Shown here in pieces: positions 6,155 through 13,988 of a DNA stretch of 16,871 nt. Origin of the DNA: JBGRPZ01 sp041725955 (GTDB lineage: Bacteria; Bacteroidota; Bacteroidia; Bacteroidales; JBGRPZ01); contig JBGRQE010000074.1 in assembly GCA_041725955.1 (NCBI GenBank), positions 1 to 16,871 of the forward strand, written 5' to 3'. How positions within the stretch are numbered: position 1 is the first letter of the stretch; each line of letters opens with the position of its first letter. A model generated the notes under the pieces. That model did no database searches and was not told where the DNA came from. It worked only from the letters and a program-made list of their open reading frames with translations. Made by a program: the position numbers and the translations under genes.

Positions 6155-7830
6155 TATTTTATCGCTTCACGCCATATCTTCCCATTATCGATATTGGCAG
6201 TGTTTATTTCTAGGAGAGTACAACTTTTATCATATTGATAAAATTCTTGCAAAACAATCAACAATTCATGTTGATTTGAAGCTTTAAAGGTCTTAACACC
6301 ATAAGCCTCTGCTATAGGAGCAACTTTTATTTTGTGTTCTGAGATAAAATATTCATTATACTGATCGGTAGTTTCAGGTCCTGAAATAAATTTAAATATA
6401 TTACCTCCAAAGTTATTAATTACTACAATCTTTAAGTTCTTTGGAAGACTATTAATCCATAGAGCATTTGAATCGTACAGAAAACTTAAGTCTCCAACAA
6501 TGATAGTAACAATTTCTGTGGTTGAAAGAGCAATTCCTACTGCTGTAGATAAACTTCCATCAATACCACTTGTACCACGATTTGAAGAGAATTTTAATCT
6601 CTGAATATTCTCAAATAAAAGGGCATTTCTCACTATAGAACTATTCCCTAAATGCAAATCGGTATGTTCTGGAATTTGCATCAATAATATATTCATAGCC
6701 GCAAAATCCGACCATGATATAGACTGGCAAGTTTTTAGAAAACGAGATTTACATTGAGCGCTCAACTCAGTCCAAAGGTTCTGATAATTACTATCGTCAA
6801 ATCCACAAAGCGGCAAAATACTATCAAAAAACTCAAGAGCATTCATGCAGAATAAATTATCAAGACGCTGATAAGTATCTACCAATTCGCCACAAGGGTC
6901 AATGCGCCAATGAAACTGAGGTTTATTCTGTCTTAGAAATTTCTTTATATTCTTTGAAACAATAATATCTCCAATGGTAATCAATAATTTGGGGGCAAAT
7001 TCTTCAAGATGATCATCCTGTACCTTTGTAATCATCAAATCTATCTGATCAATTCCTGAACAAAGTTGCAAATTATTTAAACCTTCATTTAAAATTACAA
7101 CACCATTATGACGAGCTACAAACTGATCTAAAGTTTTTTCCAATTCCTTTGGATAATTTCCTCTACCTATCAGAATAAGAATCCGATCACAATCATTCAC
7201 CACACCGCCAACTTGCTCTACTTGCTCAAGAGATAACTCATGTGAAGCTTCAAAAACTCTTGTATATGGAAATTCAGGAATATCAGTTTCTGCCTTTTGA
7301 TTGTATACAGGTTCACTAAAAGGACAATTAATATGTACGGGTCCTGGATTAATATATAATGCCTTATTTAAAGTATCTGACAACAGACGGTGCATATGCC
7401 AGAAAGAATTATAATCAGAAAGATTTTCTTCTAAATTCATTTCTGCACGGACAAAATTTGTAAAAACGCCAAGTTGTTTGATCGTTTGATTGTCTCTTTG
7501 ATCGATCCACTCTGATGGACGATCGGCAGAAACAACTATTAAAGGAGTCTTGGAATAGAATGCCTCAGCAATAGCAGGAGAATAATTAAGTGGTGCAGAC
7601 CCTGATGTGCAGCAAATTACGACAGGAATATTTTTCTTTTGAGATATACCAAGTGCAATAAAGGCTGCAGAACGTTCATCAACAACATTAATACAATTAA
7701 AAAAAGAATCACTGGCAAAAGAAATAATCAATGGAGCATTACGTGCTCCTGGTGAAATTACTATTTCTGATATATTCCTTTCTTTTAAAGTCTTTATTAA
7801 AAGCTGAACACTTGGTTTATCTGAAATCAT
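6154..7830 (-). CDS. menD: SEPHCHC synthase, thiamine-diphosphate dependent (MenD)
   Basis: A 558-residue ThDP enzyme that joins 2-oxoglutarate (with CO2 loss) to isochorismate, the committed step of menaquinone synthesis. N-terminal PYR-domain marks are ISPGARNAPL (25-34), VVDERSAAF with the ThDP-activating Glu52, and SADRPSEWID followed by an NQTIKQLG segment (101-121). The C-terminal PP domain has the cofactor motif GDLSFLYDSN (446-455) with NN at 472-473, and the NRGTSGIDGSLSTAVG region at 417-432. Length matches the family (about 556). The ATG is 9 bp after menF. Transcription beyond it may be reduced by hairpins at 6050-6154. Confidence 0.95.
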   Translation of the reverse strand: MISDKPSVQLLIKTLKERNISEIVISPGARNAPLIISFASDSFFNCINVVDERSAAFIALGISQKKNIPVVICCTSGSAPLNYSPAIAEAFYSKTPLIVVSADRPSEWIDQRDNQTIKQLGVFTNFVRAEMNLEENLSDYNSFWHMHRLLSDTLNKALYINPGPVHINCPFSEPVYNQKAETDIPEFPYTRVFEASHELSLEQVEQVGGVVNDCDRILILIGRGNYPKELEKTLDQFVARHNGVVILNEGLNNLQLCSGIDQIDLMITKVQDDHLEEFAPKLLITIGDIIVSKNIKKFLRQNKPQFHWRIDPCGELVDTYQRLDNLFCMNALEFFDSILPLCGFDDSNYQNLWTELSAQCKSRFLKTCQSISWSDFAAMNILLMQIPEHTDLHLGNSSIVRNALLFENIQRLKFSSNRGTSGIDGSLSTAVGIALSTTEIVTIIVGDLSFLYDSNALWINSLPKNLKIVVINNFGGNIFKFISGPETTDQYNEYFISEHKIKVAPIAEAYGVKTFKASNQHELLIVLQEFYQYDKSCTLLEINTANIDNGKIWREAIK

Positions 7831-7839
7831 AGTCTAAAA

Positions 7840-8940
7840 TTATAATATTGAAAGTAGTGTCTGAGATTTTAAACACGTTTCTTCCCATTCTTTTTCCACT
7901 TTTGAATTTGCTGTTATTCCACCGCCAATATACAATGCCAGATTCTTTTCTCCAACTTTCATACATCTAAGATTTACAAATAAATTTGAATCTCTTTCTG
8001 TATTCACAGGACCTAAAAACCCACTATAATATTCACGGCAATGAGGCTCTAATCTCTTTATCCATTGCAGAGCCTTTTCTTTAGGTACTCCTCCTACTGC
8101 AGGAGTAGGATGCATATCTTTTATAAAATTGCCAACACCGTTTTGCAATTGCTTATAATCAAACTGATAAGTCGTAAGCAAATGTTTAACCTGAGCAGCA
8201 TTTAATGTCTGAGGACCTTGTTTTTTATAGGTAAGAACTCCATTACTTTTTAAATTCTGTTCGATAAAGTCAGAGACAAATAGCTGTTCTTCTCTATCTT
8301 TTTCACTCCAATTTACTTCGGCAACAGTTCCTGGAATATTTTTTTGAGTTCCGGCCAAAGCCATAGTAAACACTTTTTGATTCTTTAACTTTACTAAAGT
8401 TTCAGGTGTTGCACCAAGCCAACATCCAATACCTGGAATATTGACAATTGAAGTAAATGCTTCAGGATATTTTTTTACGAGTGAAATAAAAGAGCGTGAT
8501 TCCTTAAAATCTTTACTTCTATCAATGGTTTGTATTCTGCTAAAAACAACTTTCTTTAGTTCCGAATCTTGTTTTATTTCACCAATCAATTCTCCTAGCT
8601 TCAAATAGTAATCCTCCTTAGGCATAGGAGAAAGTTCACTTGTCTTTTCTATTAATCCCTTGTTATTATTTTCCAGCTTTTCAAAGTCGATATCATCAAC
8701 CTTTCCATGATAATCTGCATGAATAAATACCTTTGGATAAGAAGAATCAAGATCAAAAGGGCAGAATACAAAGCCCATATCTTTAGAAATAAACTTATCA
8801 AAAGAAAAAGATTTTATTGAAGCATCTTTCTGAATGATAAAATCACAAAGATTTTGTTGTGGTAGGCTATAACAGGCAAAGAGCAATTTTTTTTCCAAAC
8901 ATAAATCTATTGCTTTTTCAAGTTCTTTTTCAAATATCAT
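7840..8940 (-). CDS. menF: Isochorismate synthase (MenF)
   Basis: A 366-residue chorismate-binding (MST family) enzyme that converts chorismate to isochorismate. The C-terminal catalytic domain is complete: KKVVFSR with the likely general base Lys130, LGATPETL with the likely general acid Glu180 (the 50-residue spacing equals that of Lys190/Glu240 in E. coli MenF), FTMALAGTQ (191-199), HPTPAVGG (277-284), YYSGFLGPV (304-312) and YIGGGI (337-342). The N-terminal 110 residues are a shortened, less conserved region. EntC-type enzymes share these motifs, but the position between menI and menD makes MenF the right name. A 77-bp gap separates it from menI, and a lone TAATTTTG (9020-9013) at the end of menI could add promoter activity. 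Confidence 0.93.
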   Translation of the reverse strand: MIFEKELEKAIDLCLEKKLLFACYSLPQQNLCDFIIQKDASIKSFSFDKFISKDMGFVFCPFDLDSSYPKVFIHADYHGKVDDIDFEKLENNNKGLIEKTSELSPMPKEDYYLKLGELIGEIKQDSELKKVVFSRIQTIDRSKDFKESRSFISLVKKYPEAFTSIVNIPGIGCWLGATPETLVKLKNQKVFTMALAGTQKNIPGTVAEVNWSEKDREEQLFVSDFIEQNLKSNGVLTYKKQGPQTLNAAQVKHLLTTYQFDYKQLQNGVGNFIKDMHPTPAVGGVPKEKALQWIKRLEPHCREYYSGFLGPVNTERDSNLFVNLRCMKVGEKNLALYIGGGITANSKVEKEWEETCLKSQTLLSIL

Positions 8941-9017
8941 ATTTCCTAAAAAAATAATGCCATCATTTTACTGAAAGCTTTAGTAAGCTAATTAATAATA
9001 ATGATTATTCGGCAAAA

Positions 9018-9434
9018 TTATTTCTCAATTATAAAATTTGTTAAACGGCAAGAAGAAATCAGCTTCCCCTCCTCATTCTTTATATCAATATTCCATACAT
9101 GGGTTTTACTCCCCTGATGTAATATTTTCGCTTCTCCTATAACAAAACCGGTACGCGCAGCTCTAACATGATTTGCAGAAAGGGAAGAACCTCTAACCTC
9201 AGCTTTCTCTGTATCTACAAGAATAACTGATCCTAAACTACCTATTGTTTCAGCCAATGCCAAGGAAGCTCCTCCATGTAACAATCCCATAGGCTGCAAT
9301 GTTCTTTTGTCGACAGGCATTTTAGCCTGAACATAACCTTTTTCAACACAAATATATTCTATGCCAAGAGTTTCCATCAAAGTTCCCTTGCTAGAGGCAT
9401 TTATTTCTTCAATGCTACTATTAAATGTAATCAT
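9018..9434 (-). CDS. menI: DHNA-CoA thioesterase (MenI / YdiI-like hot-dog)
   Basis: A 138-residue hot-dog thioesterase that hydrolyses DHNA-CoA to DHNA for MenA. It closely matches E. coli YdiI: MPVDKRTLQPMGLLHGGASLALAE (with the catalytic Glu after HGGASLALA), then SANHVRAARTG, LHQGSKTHVWNIDI and SCRLTNFI at the end. I chose the ATG at 9434. A longer frame back to a TTG at 9461 exists, but that TTG lies inside the promoter -7 box, and the 138-residue form fits YdiI (136). Other PaaI-type thioesterases look similar; the men neighbours decide the assignment. It is the first gene of the locus. Confidence 0.9.
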   Translation of the reverse strand: MITFNSSIEEINASSKGTLMETLGIEYICVEKGYVQAKMPVDKRTLQPMGLLHGGASLALAETIGSLGSVILVDTEKAEVRGSSLSANHVRAARTGFVIGEAKILHQGSKTHVWNIDIKNEEGKLISSCRLTNFIIEK

Positions 9435-9458
9435 ATAATGAATTCTATTAAAAAGAAA

Positions 9459-9488
9459 CAAAAGTAAGAAACTTTAAAGTGTCGGCAA
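9459..9488 (-). promoter_or_regulatory. Promoter of the menI-menF-menD operon
   Basis: On the minus strand: TTG (9488-9486), 19-bp spacer, TACTTTTG (9466-9459). Both boxes and the spacing match the Bacteroidota -33/-7 consensus. Transcription should begin near 9453, about 20 nt before the menI ATG at 9434, which rules out the upstream TTG as a start codon. Confidence 0.75.
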
Positions 9489-9510
9489 TTCATTAAATGA
9501 TTTTACTCAA

Positions 9511-10440
9511 CTATTGCAACACTGGTAAAATATCAGATTCATTACGTATAAAAGAGGATAATTTTCTAGTAAAAATCTTACTACCTCTTAATACTAAATG
9601 ATTTTCATCATGGAAATATTTTCTGTCTGATACAGAATCAAATATTGATGGATTAGCCCAATATTGAGAAACATTAGGTAAGCACAGCTCTTTTACTCTT
9701 TTCTGAAACAAGGTATTAACATCTCTAAAGTTTGGGGGACTAACTATTAAAAGAGGAATATTCTCTTCTTTGCATATTCTTTGAATATTTTGGAATGATT
9801 TTACACGTTCATCCGATTCCCATTCTTTATTATACACATGATTTTTTACAAAGTTCCATTCTCTTCCTTTGCTTTGAAAACGAATAGGCATAGATCCATT
9901 TGGTTTTATAGAATCTAATCTGGAGAAGTGCTTTTTTCGAAATCTAAAGTTATATCTGTTTAACTTATGCAGAACAAAGATATCTGACAATAATTTGTTT
10001 TTCTGATTGCGATTGCATAATTCTTCATGAATATATTTATATTTAATTAATGGGTATAAACGTTCATAACGAAATGTCAACGGACTTTTCTTCATAAACT
10101 GCACACTATCATCAATGGTAAGGATTAGTAGCTTTGGTTTTTTATTAAACTTCAATAACGACTTCAATATAAATTCGTGGAAAACAACATCCGAGCCTAA
10201 ATAAGACAAGTTATAACAACTTATTCCTAAATCTTCTTCCATTTGTTTTGCCAATATATCGCGTGCCCCTCGGGAAGAGCCTAATATTACAATATCTTTA
10301 TTTATGTTTCCCTTTATGACTTCTTCCAATCTCCGATCAACTTCCTTATTTGGCGAAATCATAAGAATCGGATAAAACATCTTATCTACCAATAGAAATA
10401 TTCCCAGAAAAATCGATAATCGAATAATAAACTTTTTCAT
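9511..10440 (-). CDS. SGNH/AlgJ-like membrane-anchored protein partnered with MBOAT
   Basis: A 309-residue protein with one N-terminal hydrophobic segment (about 4-29), so probably anchored in the inner membrane and facing the periplasm. It shows SGNH-hydrolase signs: VILGSSRGARD at 51-61 (GSSR block I, likely nucleophile Ser56) and HDENHLVLRG at 277-286 (the DxxH pair Asp278/His281). The sequence between is divergent. The gene follows an MBOAT O-acyltransferase by 28 bp. Pairs of this kind (AlgI with AlgJ/AlgX, PatA with PatB) move acetyl groups to extracytoplasmic glycans: the MBOAT passes acyl groups across the membrane and the SGNH protein transfers them. The target glycan here is unknown. 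Its stop is 77 bp upstream of the menI ATG with no obvious terminator between. Confidence 0.7.
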   Translation of the reverse strand: MKKFIIRLSIFLGIFLLVDKMFYPILMISPNKEVDRRLEEVIKGNINKDIVILGSSRGARDILAKQMEEDLGISCYNLSYLGSDVVFHEFILKSLLKFNKKPKLLILTIDDSVQFMKKSPLTFRYERLYPLIKYKYIHEELCNRNQKNKLLSDIFVLHKLNRYNFRFRKKHFSRLDSIKPNGSMPIRFQSKGREWNFVKNHVYNKEWESDERVKSFQNIQRICKEENIPLLIVSPPNFRDVNTLFQKRVKELCLPNVSQYWANPSIFDSVSDRKYFHDENHLVLRGSKIFTRKLSSFIRNESDILPVLQ

Positions 10441-10468
10441 CCCTAAACATTTTAACAGAACTTCATCC

Positions 10469-11911
10469 CTAAAACTGAAAATATATAAACTCCTGTTCTT
10501 GACCAGAAAACAGGAATATCAAAACAATAACTCCCATATAAAACGACCACCTTAAAGGCGTGGTAAAACGAGAAGAAGCAATAGCAAACTCTTTATCTCT
10601 TCCTCTCCACTCAATCCATATCATCATTGCTATAAACATCAGAATACTATAGGATTTATACATTCCCTTAAATGCTGGAATACTAGCTATAGAAGATGAA
10701 AATATGCCTTGATAATAGTGTATTGCTGAAGTTAGGTTATCTGCTCTAAATAAAATCCATGCCATCACAACCATAAAAAAGGTAGTTCCCATCTGAATGA
10801 TTTCTCTGATTCCAGGAAAAAGTTTTCCTTTTGCCACAACATCAATATGATTACGATTTCTTTTCATCAACATCAAAGGGATAAAATATATAGCATTTAA
10901 GGCTCCCCAAGCAACAAATGTCCATTTTGCTCCATGCCAAAAACCACTCAATAAGAATATTATAAAAGTATTCCGGATTTGTAATGCCAATCCTCCACGA
11001 CTTCCTCCTAATGGAATATAAACATACTCCTTAAACCATGATGACAAAGAGATATGCCATCTACGCCAAAATTCTGCTATATCGCGAGAAAAATAGGGAT
11101 AAGCAAAATTTCGCATCAAATCAAAACCGAATAATCGTGCAGTTCCAATTGCAATATCAGAATAACCCGAGAAATCGCCATAAATCTGGAAAGTAAAGAA
11201 TATAGCTCCCAACAACAAAGTGCTGCCTGAATAATTTGCTGAATTCTCAAATATATGATTTACAAATTCGGCACAATTATCGGCAATCACTATCTTTTTA
11301 AATAAACCCCAAATAATTTGTCGCACTCCCTTAAGGGCATTATCATAATTAAACGACCTTCTTTTCTGAAATTGCGGCAACAAATTGCTAGCCCGCTCAA
11401 TAGGACCAGCTACCAATTGTGGAAAAAAAGCTACAAACGAGCTAAAAGCAAGTAAATCTTTTGTTGGTTTAATTTTATGCCTATAAACATCTATAGAATA
11501 ACTCAAGGTTTGAAAGGTGTAGAAGCTAATTCCTACAGGCAGAATCACTTTTAAGCTATTCATGCTAAGATGGATATCTAAAAGCGCAAATGATTCTACT
11601 AAATTCTCGGCAAAGAAATTATAATACTTCAGCACTCCCAATAAACCTAAGTTTACAGCAATGCTAACTCCCAACAATAGCTTTCGTTTTTTCTTATTGT
11701 AATCTCTGTCAAGAAGAATTCCAACACTAAAATCAACCCATGTACTAAATACAATAAGGAATAAAAAACGCCAATCCCACCATCCATAAAACAAATAACT
11801 GGATGTTAAAACCAAAGCATTTTGCATACTTAAGTTTCGATTCACTATGAACCAATAAAGGATAAAGACGATTGGCAAAAAAATTGCAAATTCAATCGAA
11901 TTAAATAACAT
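10469..11911 (-). CDS. MBOAT-family O-acyltransferase (AlgI-like)
   Basis: A 480-residue polytopic membrane protein of the AlgI/DltB type. Marks include the typical start MLFNSIEFAIFLPIV, YLFYGWWDWRF (39-49), PVGISFYTFQTLSYSIDVY (125-143), FFPQLVAGPIER (162-173), QIYGDFSGYSDIAIG (242-256), FWRRWHISLSSWFKEYVYIPLGG (281-303, His286) and the catalytic segment LSGFWHGAKW (321-330, His326). The longer frame to 11953 begins with TTG and adds 14 atypical residues; the ATG at 11911 gives the standard N-terminus. With the SGNH gene 28 bp downstream it should form an O-acetylation unit for an envelope or exported glycan. Teichoic-acid D-alanylation is excluded by the phylum and missing dlt genes. Confidence 0.9.
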   Translation of the reverse strand: MLFNSIEFAIFLPIVFILYWFIVNRNLSMQNALVLTSSYLFYGWWDWRFLFLIVFSTWVDFSVGILLDRDYNKKKRKLLLGVSIAVNLGLLGVLKYYNFFAENLVESFALLDIHLSMNSLKVILPVGISFYTFQTLSYSIDVYRHKIKPTKDLLAFSSFVAFFPQLVAGPIERASNLLPQFQKRRSFNYDNALKGVRQIIWGLFKKIVIADNCAEFVNHIFENSANYSGSTLLLGAIFFTFQIYGDFSGYSDIAIGTARLFGFDLMRNFAYPYFSRDIAEFWRRWHISLSSWFKEYVYIPLGGSRGGLALQIRNTFIIFLLSGFWHGAKWTFVAWGALNAIYFIPLMLMKRNRNHIDVVAKGKLFPGIREIIQMGTTFFMVVMAWILFRADNLTSAIHYYQGIFSSSIASIPAFKGMYKSYSILMFIAMMIWIEWRGRDKEFAIASSRFTTPLRWSFYMGVIVLIFLFSGQEQEFIYFQF

Positions 11912-12217
11912 ACGATAAACATAGTTTAAACAGTGCCCCAATATATCAGGCAATAAATGACTTTTTCTTCTCTGCTAAGCTAACAATTTATACGTATACA
12001 AACAAATCGAGATCATTTTTACATCTATGAAAAAAGCAACTTCCTACAACAAAATAAAACTATGGAAAATGGAATATATGGTCGTACAAACTAAACAAGT
12101 AGTCAACATTTGGATTTCGAACGAACAAAACGTAGTCGACGGATTGACAAAACGTAGTCGACGGATTGTCTATGCGATGACGCGACTATGCAATTGCGCC
12201 ATTTTGCTTGTCTAAAA
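11912..12217. other. Intergenic spacer between comM and the MBOAT gene
   Basis: These 306 bp lie downstream of comM and upstream of the MBOAT gene and must contain the latter's leader. I find no full TAnnTTTG promoter. Composition changes abruptly: 11950-12090 is AT-rich, while 12117-12200 is rich in CG dinucleotides and holds a tandem duplication. A + strand frame of 62 codons (12027-12215) crosses the duplication, but it shows no family resemblance and I do not call it a gene. Confidence 0.5.
12125..12168. repeat. Perfect 22-bp tandem duplication containing GTCGAC
   Basis: Positions 12125-12146 and 12147-12168 are identical: ACAAAACG, TAGTCGAC, GGATTG. Each unit holds the palindrome GTCGAC. 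A diverged relative with AAACAAGTAGTCAAC lies at 12093-12107. The perfect identity suggests recent duplication or selection. Its role is unknown; a protein-binding site upstream of the MBOAT gene is one option. Confidence 0.8.
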
Positions 12218-13780
12218 TCACACAGGAAGTCCCCTAAGCGTCGAGTTTGCCCAGGTTTCACGATCCAGATTCCGGAAATGGATGGCTTCAGATATATGAT
12301 AAGATTTAATATCGTCGGAATAATCTAAGTCTGCGATAGTTCGTGCAACCTTTAGTATTCGGTCGTAAGCTCTGGCAGATAATTTTAAACGCTCCATTGC
12401 TTTTTTCAGAATACTACTTCCTTCCTCATCCAGTTTACAAAATTGACGAATAAGTCTGCCAGACATATGGGCGTTGGTATAGGTATCTGGATATTCTTTG
12501 AAACGAAGATCTTGTTTTTCTCGGATTTCAATTACCCGATTTCTAATTATTTCTGAAGTTTCACAATCTTCCTCTTTTGATAATTCATGGAAAGGCACAG
12601 GCACTACTTCTACATGCAGATCAATACGATCCATCAGCGGTCCGGATATTTTATTTATATATTTCTGCACTGCTCCTGCTGGGCATACACATTCTTTTTC
12701 AGGGTGATTAAAATAGCCACACGGGCATGGATTCATAGATGCCATTAGCATAAAACTGGCAGGATATTCTACCGAAAACTTTGCTCTGGATATAGTTACC
12801 ACCCGGTCTTCTAATGGCTGACGTAGCACCTCTAATGCTGTGCGCTTAAATTCAGGCAATTCGTCGAGAAAAAGCACTCCATTTTGTGCCAATGATATTT
12901 CTCCTGGCTGAGGGTAAGATCCTCCTCCTACCAAGCCTGCATCAGAAATTGTATGATGTGGCGATCGGAATGGGCGAGCAGAAATCAACCCTCGTGATTT
13001 ACGCAACTTTCCGGCAACAGAGTGGATTTTGGTAGTTTCTAAAGCTTCTCTTAGATTTAATGGAGGAAGTATGCTAGGCATCCGTCGCGCCAACATAGTT
13101 TTTCCTGCTCCAGGGGGTCCAATCAGTATAACATTATGGCCGCCAGCAGCAGCAATTTCCAAAGCCCTTTTTATATTTTTTTGTCCTTTTACATCAGCAA
13201 AATCAACATCATAATCATTCAAGCCTTGTTTAAACAAAGCACGAGTATCAATTCGATATCTTTCAAGAAGTTTTTCTTCCAAAAAGTGCTTTAATACATC
13301 CAGCAAATTATTCGCCCCATACACTTCCAGTTCATCTACTATTGAAGCCTCTTCTGCATTTACAGAAGGAAGAATCAACCCTTTAAAGCCTTTCTTTCTA
13401 GCCTCAATAGCTATAGGTAATACTCCTTTCACAGGCTGCAAAGCTCCATCGAGAGATATTTCTCCCATAATAATATAATCACCAACATGCTGCGAAGGAA
13501 TAGTTCCATTTGCAGCCAACACACCAATAGCAATGGTTAAATCGTAAGCAGAGCCTTCTTTACGAATATCTGCAGGAGCCATATTGATTACAATTTTCTT
13601 TTTGGGAAATTCATAACCTATATTATCCAAAGCTGCTTGAATACGATGATGACTTTCTTTTACAGCACTATCGGGTAAACCCACCATAAAAAACTGTATA
13701 CCACGCGAGATATGAACTTCAATAGTAATTGTAGTAGCATCGATGCCGTGAATGGCACTTCCAAAAGTTTTTACAAGCAT
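12218..13780 (-). CDS. comM: ComM/YifB-family AAA+ ATPase (Mg-chelatase-like)
   Basis: A 520-residue protein with the full YifB/ComM layout. An N-terminal Lon-protease-like ChlI domain (about 20-170) includes FMVGLPDSAVKESHHRIQAA and NMAPADIRKEGSAYDLTIA. The Mg-chelatase AAA+ core has Walker A GPPGAGKT at 221-228, RPFRSPHHTISDAGLVGGG (269-287), Walker B VLFLDELPEF at 302-311 and the ASMNPCPCGY sensor segment (347-356). Cys352/354/364/366 form a CPC-x9-CVC cluster that could bind metal. The C-terminal domain carries RLKLSARAYDRILKVARTIADL. In Vibrio ComM is a hexameric helicase promoting branch migration during natural transformation; a role in DNA integration is likely here but not shown. The ATG at 13780 is the family-typical MLVKTFGSA start. 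Confidence 0.93.
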   Translation of the reverse strand: MLVKTFGSAIHGIDATTITIEVHISRGIQFFMVGLPDSAVKESHHRIQAALDNIGYEFPKKKIVINMAPADIRKEGSAYDLTIAIGVLAANGTIPSQHVGDYIIMGEISLDGALQPVKGVLPIAIEARKKGFKGLILPSVNAEEASIVDELEVYGANNLLDVLKHFLEEKLLERYRIDTRALFKQGLNDYDVDFADVKGQKNIKRALEIAAAGGHNVILIGPPGAGKTMLARRMPSILPPLNLREALETTKIHSVAGKLRKSRGLISARPFRSPHHTISDAGLVGGGSYPQPGEISLAQNGVLFLDELPEFKRTALEVLRQPLEDRVVTISRAKFSVEYPASFMLMASMNPCPCGYFNHPEKECVCPAGAVQKYINKISGPLMDRIDLHVEVVPVPFHELSKEEDCETSEIIRNRVIEIREKQDLRFKEYPDTYTNAHMSGRLIRQFCKLDEEGSSILKKAMERLKLSARAYDRILKVARTIADLDYSDDIKSYHISEAIHFRNLDRETWANSTLRGLPV

Positions 13781-13781
13781 A

Positions 13782-13842
13782 AATTAATAACTATTAGGTG
13801 AAAAAAATGGAAAGACTCAAAAGGTCTGTTAAGTTATTAATT
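13782..13842. repeat. 11-bp perfect inverted repeat just upstream of comM
   Basis: AATTAATAACT (13782-13792) and AGTTATTAATT (13832-13842) are exact inverted repeats separated by 39 bp. A small AGAC/GTCT stem (13813-13816 and 13824-13827) lies inside. The left arm starts one base from the comM start codon, so in comM mRNA it would form a long-range leader stem close to the start, possibly affecting translation. It could also be a two-half-site operator. Confidence 0.55.
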
Positions 13843-13881
13843 CTCGTTCCTAAAAACTTTGGAAGGAAGGAGATTGGTGTT

Positions 13882-13967
13882 TCGTATTTCGTTTTTCGGG
13901 TTCCGGGTTTAGTTTTTCGAGAAACAAATCATCGATAAACGAAATACGATACACGAAATACGATACA
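13882..13967. repeat. Compound intergenic repeat: 13-bp inverted arms and 14-bp tandem units
   Basis: TCGTATTTCGTTT (13882-13894) is the exact reverse complement of AAACGAAATACGA (13937-13949). The right arm runs into two identical 14-bp units CGAAATACGATACA (13940-13953 and 13954-13967). The 42 bp between the arms carry TTTTTCGGG, TTCCGGG and TTTTTCGAG blocks, so the same short words recur. It looks like a REP-like or simple-sequence intergenic element placed between the gldB stop and comM. On the minus strand it could also act as a strong hairpin ending gldB transcription. Confidence 0.7.
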
Positions 13968-13988
13968 CAAACCTCAAATCAACGATCT

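Noticed and set aside
9435..9461. Longer menI start at a TTG (147 aa)
   Set aside because: The TTG lies inside the TACTTTTG promoter box, and the nine extra residues are absent from YdiI-type enzymes.
11912..11953. Longer MBOAT start at a TTG (494 aa)
   Set aside because: MBOAT proteins of this type begin MLFNSIEF; the upstream residues are atypical and the start codon is TTG.
12027..12215. A 62-codon + strand open frame in the comM/MBOAT spacer
   Set aside because: It crosses the 22-bp tandem duplication, shows no recognisable domain, signal or family pattern, and has no promoter. More likely a chance frame.
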